From Mesorhizobium jarvisii (GTDB taxonomy: Bacteria > Pseudomonadota > Alphaproteobacteria > Rhizobiales > Rhizobiaceae): a stretch of DNA of 64,000 bases. The DNA is taken from positions 186,001 through 250,000 of the forward strand of contig NZ_QZXA01000005.1 of NCBI RefSeq assembly GCF_003601985.1, in the 5' to 3' direction. The translations under genes and the position numbers were made by a program. Numbering within the stretch: the stretch's first letter is position 1; every line of letters starts with the position of its first letter. A model generated the notes under the pieces. The model did not search any database. It saw nothing but the letters and a program-made list of their open reading frames with translations, and had not been told where the DNA came from. Shown here in pieces: positions 16,536 to 24,899 of this stretch.

Positions 16536-17708
16536 ATGGCAACGCTGAGCTTTTCCCGACTTTGCACCTTGGCGCTGCCTCTGGCGGCCGCGGTTCTGCT
16601 GGCAGCGCCGGCCGACGCCAGACATCGTCACAGGCATTACCAGCCGCTGTCCCCTCGGATGGATCAATCGTTGACGCAGCGTCTGGACCAGCCATTGAGG
16701 CCGAAAAGCAAGCACCGCGGCAGATCACGCGGAAAGCAGCAGATCGCGCCAAAGCAGACGCCGCAGGAAACGCAGGAGCAGCAGGCCTCGCCCGCCCAGG
16801 TGCCAGTGCCCGAGCCGCGTCCCACGGACGCGCCAAAGGCCGACGCCGCACCGGCGCAAGGGCAAAAGACGGAAGTTCCAAGGGCCCCGGACGCCTCCAA
16901 CCAGCTCAATGAGGAAAAGTCTCGTCAGGCAAAGCAGGCACATACCGAGCCGTCAGCCCCCGAACCTTCGTCCCGAGAGCCGTCAACGGAAAGCGAGCCG
17001 GAGCCGCCAGCCGAGGTGCCGATCCCGACACAAAGGCCCGAAACTACGGAACCAGAGGTTGGGCCTCCTGCCGTAGCCCCGCAGCCGCCGCCAAAACCGG
17101 CGGATGCCGGCGATGAGAAAATGCTTCCCGATCCGCGCTCGGCCGACCGGCCCGGAGAAAAGATGCCCGCCGAGGAAGTCGCCTGCCGCGATCGGCTGAA
17201 GGCGCTCGGCGTCGAATTCGAGGAGCACAGTGCGGAAAGCAATCCCGAAATCGGCTGCTCCATCCCCTACCCCCTGGTGCTGAAGAGCCTTGGCAAGTCG
17301 ATCGCCATCGCCCCCGGCACCGAGCTCAACTGCCCGATGGCCGAAGCGGCGGCGCGGTTTGCCGCCGACGTCATCCAGCCGGCGGCGAAAACCGAATTCG
17401 GCGCCGACCTCAAATCGATCGGCCAGGCATCGGCCTTCGTCTGCCGTCCGCGCCACGGCACCAGGAAACTGTCCGAGCACGCCTTCGGCAATGCGCTCGA
17501 CATCGCCAGCTTCACCTTGTCCGACGGCAGGAAGGTCGAGGTCGGCCCAACGCCGCCTGAAAAGGACGCCAAATTCCTCAACGCGGTGCGCAAGGCCGCC
17601 TGCGGTCCATTCAAGACCGTGCTCGGACCAGGTGCCGACGCCGACCACGCCTTGCACTTCCACCTCGATCTCGAGCCGCGCAGGCATGGCGGCACATTCT
17701 GCCAGTAG
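16536..17708 (+). CDS. Extensin-like exported protein with proline-rich linker
   Basis: 390 residues from the ATG at 16536; the frame is open 55 codons upstream but the signal peptide (residues 1-28, ending AAPADA) fixes this start. A long Pro/Glu/Gln-rich linker (about 30-190) leads to an extensin-like C-terminal domain. The domain keeps the peptidase M15-like pattern LSEHAFGNALDI and the closing HFHLD, plus paired cysteines, so a zinc-dependent cell-wall hydrolase role is plausible. The linker may span the periplasm or bind peptidoglycan. The next gene is a shorter relative. Confidence 0.85.
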   Translation: MATLSFSRLCTLALPLAAAVLLAAPADARHRHRHYQPLSPRMDQSLTQRLDQPLRPKSKHRGRSRGKQQIAPKQTPQETQEQQASPAQVPVPEPRPTDAPKADAAPAQGQKTEVPRAPDASNQLNEEKSRQAKQAHTEPSAPEPSSREPSTESEPEPPAEVPIPTQRPETTEPEVGPPAVAPQPPPKPADAGDEKMLPDPRSADRPGEKMPAEEVACRDRLKALGVEFEEHSAESNPEIGCSIPYPLVLKSLGKSIAIAPGTELNCPMAEAAARFAADVIQPAAKTEFGADLKSIGQASAFVCRPRHGTRKLSEHAFGNALDIASFTLSDGRKVEVGPTPPEKDAKFLNAVRKAACGPFKTVLGPGADADHALHFHLDLEPRRHGGTFCQ

Positions 17709-17805
17709 GCCCCTCAAGGAATCTCGGCCGCAATTCCGCCGCAGGCATGAACGCGGGCACTGAGTTTTCCTTTACCCTTGATCGTTAAAATGCCGGATAT
17801 CCGAC

Positions 17806-17884
17806 CATGATCCCGAAAAGTGGAAACCGGTTTTCGGAAAAGATCATGGCCAGGCAAAAGGTAGAACCTGATCGGGATCAGGTT
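17806..17884. repeat. Composite palindromic repeat between the two extensin-like genes
   Basis: The outer arms CATGATC (17806-17812) and GATCATG (17842-17848) enclose CCGAAAA..TTTTCGG. A second perfect palindrome, AACCTGATC-GG-GATCAGGTT, lies at 17865-17884. The first unit resembles the repeats at 7062 and 56560. This is a rhizobial-type dispersed intergenic element in the leader of the downstream gene. Confidence 0.75.
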
Positions 17885-17903
17885 CGGGGACAGGATTCCG
17901 CCA

Positions 17904-18710
17904 ATGGCCGGCAAATTTCGCGCCGTGTTTTTCGCCACCGCGCGCCGATCGAAACCCGCGGCGCTGCTGGCCGCCGGCCTTACCCTCGCGGCGGTTTCGG
18001 CCTGCAACACCGGCAGCGTGCTGTCGCTGCAGCCGGCGGTCGATGTCGGCGCGCAAACCGCGGCCGTGCCGCAATATACCGGCATGCAGCGGCTTGTTCC
18101 GTCCAATCCCTACATGACGCAGGCCGCGTATCCGCGCATGGATGAGCCGATGTCGCCGGTCGAGCAGATACCGGCCAGCGAAGTCGACTGCCGCCAGCAG
18201 TTGAAGCGCCTCGATGTCGCCTATACCGACCTCGCGCCGATCCGTGAAGGCCAGTGCGGCATCGACTATCCCGTAAAAGTCACGGCCATCGGCAGTGTCG
18301 AGATGAAGCCCGCCGCGACGCTGACCTGCGACATGGCCGCCACCTTCGCCGCCTGGACGAAGAACGAACTCGTTCCCTCCGCCCGCTGGCGCTACTTCTC
18401 CGGCGTCAAGACCATCCACCAGGGCTCGAGCTATTCCTGCCGCAACATCGCCGGCGAAGGTGTTTTGTCCGAGCACGGCAAGGGCAACGCGCTCGACGTG
18501 ATGAGCATCGAGCTCAACAATGGCGACGACATCGACGTGCGCAAGCCCGGCCTGTTCGCCTTCCGCACGCGCGGTTTCCTCAACAATGTGCGCGCCGACG
18601 GCTGCCAGTATTTCACCACCGTGCTCGGCCCCGGCTACAATTACGACCACCGCAACCATTTCCACTTCGACATCAAGAACCGCAGGAACGGTTACCGCGC
18701 CTGTCGCTAG
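17904..18710 (+). CDS. Extensin-like lipoprotein
   Basis: 268 residues. The N terminus has a hydrophobic stretch ending in LAAVSAC, a probable lipobox with the modified Cys near residue 34, so an outer- or inner-membrane lipoprotein is likely. The extensin-like domain follows, with VLSEHGKGNALDVMS and NHFHFDI giving the His/Asp/His-x-His pattern of M15-like peptidases. It is paralogous to the preceding gene but lacks the long proline-rich linker. The pair may act on peptidoglycan at different distances from the membrane, which is inference. Confidence 0.85.
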   Translation: MAGKFRAVFFATARRSKPAALLAAGLTLAAVSACNTGSVLSLQPAVDVGAQTAAVPQYTGMQRLVPSNPYMTQAAYPRMDEPMSPVEQIPASEVDCRQQLKRLDVAYTDLAPIREGQCGIDYPVKVTAIGSVEMKPAATLTCDMAATFAAWTKNELVPSARWRYFSGVKTIHQGSSYSCRNIAGEGVLSEHGKGNALDVMSIELNNGDDIDVRKPGLFAFRTRGFLNNVRADGCQYFTTVLGPGYNYDHRNHFHFDIKNRRNGYRACR

Positions 18711-18717
18711 CAGATGA

Positions 18718-19437
18718 TCAGTCAGGCCCGGCGCCAGCGGTGGTAGCGATGATGTGCCGTGCCACCAGATCCTGGACGCGCCAGAGATTCCGGTCGTGGA
18801 TACCGCTTTCCTCCAGCTTGGCGACGGTCCTGAACAGATATTGCGCCGACGAGCCCCAATGTCCGGCGGCCCGCGCCAGCGTATCCGCAACCTGCTCCGG
18901 CGGCAGCCGTCCCGCATAGGCTCTGCCATCTGGCGCGGCGACGAAGGCCAGGGCGCGCAGCGGACCGTCCCTCGTCCGGACCTTGATCCAGCGCGGCACG
19001 TTGGTTGGCGGGTTGGCATCGATCTCGCGGCGCATCAACTGGCCGAGTTGCCCGAAATGATCTTCCACCGGCAGCCGGTAAACAATGCCGTTGCAACTGC
19101 CACCGCGGTCGAGAGCCAGCATCAAGGCAGGCAATTCGCGGGTCCCACGCCAGCGGGTCAGTTTCAGACAGAATGAACGGTGCCACCCTGGCGCCGTGGC
19201 CGGGCGCTGCTCGACAGGAACGAATTCAGGATTCCAGATCAGCGAGCCGTAGGCAAACACCCACAGCGCCTCAGGCCGGTATTGCGACAGGAGTTGCTCG
19301 ACAAGGCCGTCGAACTCCACGTCGGTATGCTCGGCTGTTCCAGGCTCGGGGCCGGGATCCGGTTCGATGCGCTCGACCCTCGCGACAAGGTCGGCGGTCA
19401 ACGCCATCGGTCCGCGGCTTGTCGGTTTCCCCTTCAT
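18718..19437 (-). CDS. ChaC-like gamma-glutamylcyclotransferase
   Basis: 239 residues from the ATG at 19437; ATG 19407 is an alternative. The family signature FAYGSLIWNPEF binds the gamma-glutamyl group, and the catalytic Glu is expected in the NGIVYRLPVEDH to following segment. ChaC-type enzymes degrade glutathione to 5-oxoproline and Cys-Gly in the cytoplasm. The C-terminal YLFRTVAKLEESGI region is typical of the bacterial family. It is convergent with the extensin-like gene, 7 bases apart, and divergent from the LssY-C gene. Confidence 0.9.
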   Translation of the reverse strand: MKGKPTSRGPMALTADLVARVERIEPDPGPEPGTAEHTDVEFDGLVEQLLSQYRPEALWVFAYGSLIWNPEFVPVEQRPATAPGWHRSFCLKLTRWRGTRELPALMLALDRGGSCNGIVYRLPVEDHFGQLGQLMRREIDANPPTNVPRWIKVRTRDGPLRALAFVAAPDGRAYAGRLPPEQVADTLARAAGHWGSSAQYLFRTVAKLEESGIHDRNLWRVQDLVARHIIATTAGAGPD

Positions 19438-19547
19438 TCCTGCCCCCGCGCAAAAACGATGGCTGACAATAGACCGGCTGCGCATTCCTGGCCATTGATT
19501 TCCAAGGGCTGTCAGGCAACAGATACCGTACGGATCGAGCCTTCTTC

Positions 19548-20255
19548 ATGAGCCAACGAAGCCTTCGGCGACGCGCGACAATCTGGCTGGCGTCCTTGCT
19601 GGCCGCTTATCTGGCGCTTGCCTATGTCGCGGCGCCGGAATTCTGGACGTTCCGGGAGCGCGGCTTTCGCGACCAGCGCTTCGAAATGGTGACGCACACG
19701 CCGCAAGGCATTCCTGGCGACCCGATCAATGTCGGCCTTGTCGGCACCGAGAGGGAGGTGGTCCATGCCTTCGCCATTGCCGGTTGGGACACTGCTGACG
19801 CCGTCACCTTGAGAACGGCGATCGACATCGGCGAAAGTGTGTTGTTTTCCCGCCCCTATCCCGATGCGCCGATGAGCCGCCTGCTGTTCGAGGGACGCGC
19901 CCAGGATCTCGCTTTCGAAAAGCCGGTGGGCGACAGCGCCGACCGGCGCCATCACGTCCGTTTCTGGCAGACCGATACGGTCGGCGACGATGGCCGCCCG
20001 CTCTGGCTGGGTGCCGCCAGCTTCGATCGCGGCGTCGGCCTCAGCCACGACACTGGCGCCATCACCCATCATATCGGTCCCGATATCGACGCCGAACGCG
20101 ACTTCCTGATCGGCGACCTCAAGGCTGCCGGCCAGCTGGCATCGACCAGCGACATGGCCGGGATCGGCGCCACCAGGACCGGCCGCAACGGCGGCGGCGA
20201 CCCCTATTTCACCGACGGCAAGGCAATCATCGGCGTGCTGAAGCAGCCGCAGTGA
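19548..20255 (+). CDS. LssY C-terminal-domain protein
   Basis: 235 residues with one N-terminal membrane segment (about 10-30). The rest matches the LssY C-terminal domain seen at the end of some PAP2-family membrane proteins: DPINVGLVGTE near residue 60, GWDTADAVTL, then RRHHVRFW and GVGLSHDTGAITHHIGPDID in short pieces. It has no phosphatase domain itself. The His-rich ITHHIG region could bind a metal, which is speculation. The function of the domain is not established. Confidence 0.8.
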   Translation: MSQRSLRRRATIWLASLLAAYLALAYVAAPEFWTFRERGFRDQRFEMVTHTPQGIPGDPINVGLVGTEREVVHAFAIAGWDTADAVTLRTAIDIGESVLFSRPYPDAPMSRLLFEGRAQDLAFEKPVGDSADRRHHVRFWQTDTVGDDGRPLWLGAASFDRGVGLSHDTGAITHHIGPDIDAERDFLIGDLKAAGQLASTSDMAGIGATRTGRNGGGDPYFTDGKAIIGVLKQPQ

Positions 20256-20413
20256 AATGTACCTTAAGAGAGGGCCGTGGTCGGAAGCGGTCTAACAATG
20301 CATGGTCCGTGCGACGCCGCGTAACCGTACCGCTTCATCAGCCCGAACTGTCATTTTCTAAAAATGCTGCCGGACTATTTTCGAGCGACCCGTCGCAATG
20401 CTATTGAGCCCTC

Positions 20414-21724
20414 ATGCTATACGTCGAAATCGCTATCGTGGTCGTCCTCATTTGTGTGAACGGCCTTCTGGCAATGTCCGAACTCGCCATCGTTTCATCG
20501 CGCCCGGCACGGCTCAAGGCGATGATCGACCGTGGTGTCAACGGCGCCGGCCGGGCGCTGGATCTTGGCTCCAATCCCGGCAAGTTCCTTTCCTCGGTGC
20601 AGATCGGCATCACGCTGGTCGGCGTGCTTTCCGGCGCCTTTTCCGGCGCCACGCTGGGCGACCGGCTGTCCGTGTTCCTGGCCACGACCGGCATGCGCGA
20701 AAGTGTCGCCGATCCGCTCGGCGTCGGCATCGTCGTTGCCATCATCACCTATTTCTCGCTGATCGTCGGCGAACTGGTGCCCAAGCAGATCGCGCTACGC
20801 GATCCCGAGCGCGTCGCCGCCCGCGCTGCCCCAGCCATGACCATCCTCGCCACCGTCTCGGCGCCCCTGGTGTTCCTGCTCGACATTTCCGGCCGCGCCA
20901 TATTGTGGCTGCTCGGCCAGCGCGGCGAAAGCGAGGAGAAGGTCACCGACGAGGAAATCAAGATGCTGGTCGCCGAGGCCGAGCATCACGGCACCATCGA
21001 ATCCGACGAGCGGCGCATGATCGCCGGGGTCATGCGGCTTGGCGACCGCGCCGTGCGCGCGGTGATGACGCCGCGCACCGAGGTCGACTGGATCAACCTG
21101 CAGTCCGACGACACGACGATCCGCAAGCTCCTCATGGAAACCCAGCATTCGCGCCTGCCGGCGGGTGACGGCGGCGTAGATGTGATGGTCGGCGTCGTCC
21201 AGACGCGCGACGTGCTGGCCGCGATCCTTGCCGGCCGCACGCTCGACCCGCGCAAGCATGTGCGCGCCGCGCCCATCGTCTACGACCAGGCCGACGCGCT
21301 CGACGTGCTGCACAAACTCAAGGAATCCGACGTGCCGATGGCGCTGGTGCATGACGAATACGGCCATTTCGAAGGCATCGTCACGCCGGCCGATATTCTC
21401 GAAGCCATCACCGGCGTGTTCCGCGCCGACCTCGATGCCGGTGACGAGGAAAACGCCGTCAAGCGCGAGGACGGCTCATGGCTGCTCGCCGGCTATATGC
21501 AGGCCGACGAGATGGCCGAGATTCTGGGCTTCGACCTGCCCGAAAACCGCGACTACGAGACCGTTGCCGGCTATGTGCTGTCGCATATGCACCACCTGCC
21601 GGCGACAGGCGAATGCGTCGACGCGCAAGGCTGGCGCTTCGAGGTGGTCGACCTCGACGGCCGCCGCATCGACAAGCTGATCGCCACCCGCCTGCCCGGC
21701 ACCCACCGCGAGGCGGTGCGGTGA
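20414..21724 (+). CDS. CNNM/CorC-type transporter with CBS pair (hemolysin-family annotation)
   Basis: 436 residues. The N-terminal DUF21/CNNM membrane domain (about 1-190, three or four helices; ELVPKQIAL is a conserved piece) is followed by a CBS pair (about 205-325, MTPRTEVDWI and HDEYGHFEGIVTPADIL) and a C-terminal CorC/HlyC domain (about 345-430). Such proteins are linked to Mg or Co efflux in the inner membrane; the name hemolysin is historical. The ATG at 20414 starts the hydrophobic helix. It is convergent with the HlyD adaptor gene. Confidence 0.93.
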   Translation: MLYVEIAIVVVLICVNGLLAMSELAIVSSRPARLKAMIDRGVNGAGRALDLGSNPGKFLSSVQIGITLVGVLSGAFSGATLGDRLSVFLATTGMRESVADPLGVGIVVAIITYFSLIVGELVPKQIALRDPERVAARAAPAMTILATVSAPLVFLLDISGRAILWLLGQRGESEEKVTDEEIKMLVAEAEHHGTIESDERRMIAGVMRLGDRAVRAVMTPRTEVDWINLQSDDTTIRKLLMETQHSRLPAGDGGVDVMVGVVQTRDVLAAILAGRTLDPRKHVRAAPIVYDQADALDVLHKLKESDVPMALVHDEYGHFEGIVTPADILEAITGVFRADLDAGDEENAVKREDGSWLLAGYMQADEMAEILGFDLPENRDYETVAGYVLSHMHHLPATGECVDAQGWRFEVVDLDGRRIDKLIATRLPGTHREAVR

Positions 21725-21795
21725 TTGTCTGAATGTCGGCTTTGCACCATGGCGGTCATTGACGGTTGGCCGGCGGATTGCGCGGCCGGCTACAA

Positions 21796-23118
21796 CTACC
21801 GCTCCGTGAACGCGCGAGCGAAGGAATCGAGCATCGGCCGCGCCAGATACTCGAAGAAAGTCCGGTCGCCAGTGCTAATGAACGCCTCGACCGGTGTTCC
21901 GGGATAAAGCTGCTCGGGCTTCACGCCGGGCGGCAGGTCGGCGGCAATCCTGAGTTTGACGCGGAAATAGGGCTCGTGCGTCGCCTCGTCGACGAGCCGG
22001 TCCGCGGAAATTTGCGCCACGGTGGCTGAAACCTCGGGGGTGAGCCGCATGTTCAAGGCGGACAATCGCAGTTTCGCCGGCTGGCCGACACGGACCTGAT
22101 CGACGTCTTTCGGCCGCAGCCTTGCATCGACAATCAGACCCGGTGCCGTAGGCAGGATCTCCATGATCTTTTCACCGCGGGCAATCACGCTGCCCTTGGC
22201 ATTGTAGGTCGAGGACACCACGATGCCCGCGGCCGGTGCCTTGATCGTCGTCCGCCGCAGCACCGCCTCGGCCGCCCTGATCTGTTCCTCGATGTCGGCC
22301 AGGTTGGAACGAACCTCGTCCAGCTTCGTCAGCGCCTCCTCCACGCGTTGCGTGGTCAGGCGCTCGATCTGCTCCTGGGCTTCGACGATCTGGGTGTTGA
22401 CCGCCGCCAGATTGGCTTCCAGCGCCCCGGCCTGCCCGACGAGATCGGCCTCGCTGCGCAAAAGCTGCGAGTATTCGGTACGATTGGTGAGGCCCTTGTC
22501 CAGCAGGCTTGTCTTGATGCCGAGTTCCTTCTTAACGATTTCGGCTTGTTGCCGAACGGCCTCTTTCTGGGACTGCAATCCCACCACGGACTGCCGATGC
22601 ATGGCCAGTCGTTGGGCGAGGATCGATTGTTCCGATCGGAAGCGGGCGAGTCTGGCGTCGAATTCCTTTTGCTGTTCTCGGATCAGGGCTTCGAAATCGG
22701 CCTGGAGCGATGCCGGCGCCGGTTTGGTGATCGGCGCGAGCCTGTCCAACCCGTCGCGTTCCGCCTCCAGCCGCGCCGCAGCCGCCCTGAGCGCGATCGA
22801 CTGTCTCGTCAGCCGGTTGAGCTCGGCCTGCGCGGCTGTCGGATCCAGCACGATCAGATCCTGGGCCTGTTGCACGCGATCGCCGTCATGGACCAGCAAC
22901 GCCTCGATGATGCCGCCGTCGGGATGCTGGATCAGTATGTTGCCGCCGGTCGCCGAGATCGTGCCTTGCGTCATCACCGCTCCGGATAAGGGTGCGCTGA
23001 CGGCCCAATAGCCAAAGCAACCCACCAACAGCGCCGTTGCCGCGTATCCGGCGAATGCCACGCGTCTTATGTTGGTACGCGGGCTGCCCTCCCAGGCGAG
23101 GCTCTGCACCACCATCAT
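21796..23118 (-). CDS. HlyD-family type I secretion adaptor (PrsE-like)
   Basis: 440 residues. One membrane helix lies at about 26-45 with a short cytoplasmic N terminus. Then come a lipoyl/barrel half (GTISATGGNILIQHPDGGII in short pieces), a long periplasmic coiled coil (about 95-290) and the second half with IKAPAAGIVVSSTY. It joins the ABC exporter to a TolC-type channel. It begins directly after the stop codon of the ABC gene with no gap, so they are one operon. No TolC gene is nearby, so a shared outer-membrane channel is probably used. Confidence 0.93.
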   Translation of the reverse strand: MMVVQSLAWEGSPRTNIRRVAFAGYAATALLVGCFGYWAVSAPLSGAVMTQGTISATGGNILIQHPDGGIIEALLVHDGDRVQQAQDLIVLDPTAAQAELNRLTRQSIALRAAAARLEAERDGLDRLAPITKPAPASLQADFEALIREQQKEFDARLARFRSEQSILAQRLAMHRQSVVGLQSQKEAVRQQAEIVKKELGIKTSLLDKGLTNRTEYSQLLRSEADLVGQAGALEANLAAVNTQIVEAQEQIERLTTQRVEEALTKLDEVRSNLADIEEQIRAAEAVLRRTTIKAPAAGIVVSSTYNAKGSVIARGEKIMEILPTAPGLIVDARLRPKDVDQVRVGQPAKLRLSALNMRLTPEVSATVAQISADRLVDEATHEPYFRVKLRIAADLPPGVKPEQLYPGTPVEAFISTGDRTFFEYLARPMLDSFARAFTER

Positions 23119-24882
23119 CTACGACCCAAAACGGATGTTATGCGTGCGGATCGTCGTGGCGAACGACCCTGTCACCACTGTATTCGGCTGCGCGGGAAGG
23201 CCCTTGCCAACGACCGAATGCCGCAGCACCTCGCTGCTTGGGCCGAAGGCTTCGATCGCGCCGCCGCGCAGAAGCATCACGCGGTCGCAGGACGCGGCAA
23301 TCGAAGGGCGATGCGTGATCACGACCATCGTGACGCCGGCCGCCTTCGCGGCGGCGAGTACCGCCTCGAGCGCCGCCTCGCCGGTGCCGTCGAGATGAGT
23401 GCTGGGCTCGTCCAGGACGAGAATTCTGGGATTGCCGTAGAAGGCGCGCGCCAGCCCGATCCTCTGGCGTTCACCGCCCGACAGCGTTCTGTCCGACGGG
23501 CCTATCAATGTCTGGTAGCCGTCCCGCTGCGCCAGGATCAGTTCATGCGCCTCAGCCCGCCTTGCTGCCTCGATGATCGCGGCGTCATCCGCATCGGGGT
23601 CGAAGCGGGCGACGTTTTGCGCGATCGATCCTGGAAAGAGCTCGACTACCTGCGCGAGGTAGCCGACATGCTTTCCGAGCTGGTTTTCGTCCCAGGTCCT
23701 GAGGTCGGCGCCGTCGATCCTGACGGCACCGCCGGTCGGCCGGGCAGCACCGACAAGCAACCGCGCCAGCGTCGATTTGCCGGCGCCGCTCGGGCCGACG
23801 ATGGCCAACGCTTCGCCGGCGCCGATTTGGAAGTTCAGCCGCTTGAGGATGGGTTCGGTGCCGGGCTGCGCATTCGGCGCCATGAAGAAGACGTCCTGCA
23901 CGGAAATCGCGCCTGCCGGATCGGGCAGGAGCAGTTTGCGCGCTTCAGCCGGACGCGCCGCAAACGCCGTCTCAAGCCGTTTCCACGCCCGCCGGGCGTC
24001 GGCGATCTGCCGCCAGGCGCCGATCAACTGGTCGAGCGGCTGCAGCGCGCGCGACGACACCAGCGAGGAGGCGAAGATCATGCCTGCCGTCATCTGCCCC
24101 TTGAGCACCAGCCATGCGCCGGCGCCCAGGATCGCCAGTTGCAGCATCATGCGCAGCGCCCGCGAGGCGCCGCTGAAGATCGCATTGGCACTCGAGGAAC
24201 GGTCATGCAAGGTGAGCGCTGCCGCCACGTGCCGTCCCCAGACCCGCGCGGCGTTCTCCACCATGCCCATGGCGCGCAGCGTCTCCGCATTGCGGGCAAA
24301 TGCCTGTTCCGCCTGGCTGGCCAAGGCCGAACGCTCCGCGGACAAAGCGTCGTTCCTGCCGATGGCAAGCTGGTTGGCCACGACCAGCAATAGCAGAAGC
24401 GCCGCGCCGGCGACCGTCACCCAGAACAGCACCGGATGGATGAGATAGAGCAAGGCGAGGAAGACAGGGGCGAAAGGCAGGTCGAACAACACCGCCACGC
24501 CGCGCGACCTGATGAAGGCGCAGACCGAGGCGAGGTCGCGCAGCGGCGACAGGCCGCCGGCATATTTCGCGCCAAGCGAAACGGCGAATGTGCTGGCGCC
24601 CAGTTTCTGGTCGAGGGTCGCCGCAACGCGTTGCGTGTAAACGGCGCGGATCGCGTCCAGAAGCCCGAGGAAAGCGAGCGTGAGAACCGCAATGGCCGAA
24701 AGATAGACAAGCGTCTCGACGCTGGAGGACGGTAGCACGCGGTCATAGACCTGCAGCAGGTAGAGCGGAATCACCAACAGCAGGACGTTGATCAACAGCG
24801 AGAAGACGCCGACATCGGCGATGGCGCGCATGAAGACCGGACGCAGGCCAGCCGGTCCCGTCATTTCCACATTCCCCGACAC
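23119..24882 (-). CDS. Type I secretion ABC transporter (PrsD/PrtD-like)
   Basis: 587 residues, a fused half transporter. The membrane domain with six helices covers about 20-310, and the ATPase domain has Walker A GPSGAGKST at 363-371, signature LSGGE at 467-471 and Walker B ILVLDE at 487-492. There is no N-terminal C39 peptidase domain, which fits exporters of RTX-like proteins with uncleaved C-terminal signals. It lies 17 bases after the GH16 gene, its probable substrate. Confidence 0.94.
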   Translation of the reverse strand: MSGNVEMTGPAGLRPVFMRAIADVGVFSLLINVLLLVIPLYLLQVYDRVLPSSSVETLVYLSAIAVLTLAFLGLLDAIRAVYTQRVAATLDQKLGASTFAVSLGAKYAGGLSPLRDLASVCAFIRSRGVAVLFDLPFAPVFLALLYLIHPVLFWVTVAGAALLLLLVVANQLAIGRNDALSAERSALASQAEQAFARNAETLRAMGMVENAARVWGRHVAAALTLHDRSSSANAIFSGASRALRMMLQLAILGAGAWLVLKGQMTAGMIFASSLVSSRALQPLDQLIGAWRQIADARRAWKRLETAFAARPAEARKLLLPDPAGAISVQDVFFMAPNAQPGTEPILKRLNFQIGAGEALAIVGPSGAGKSTLARLLVGAARPTGGAVRIDGADLRTWDENQLGKHVGYLAQVVELFPGSIAQNVARFDPDADDAAIIEAARRAEAHELILAQRDGYQTLIGPSDRTLSGGERQRIGLARAFYGNPRILVLDEPSTHLDGTGEAALEAVLAAAKAAGVTMVVITHRPSIAASCDRVMLLRGGAIEAFGPSSEVLRHSVVGKGLPAQPNTVVTGSFATTIRTHNIRFGS

Positions 24883-24899
24883 TGCATGTTCCCGAGACC

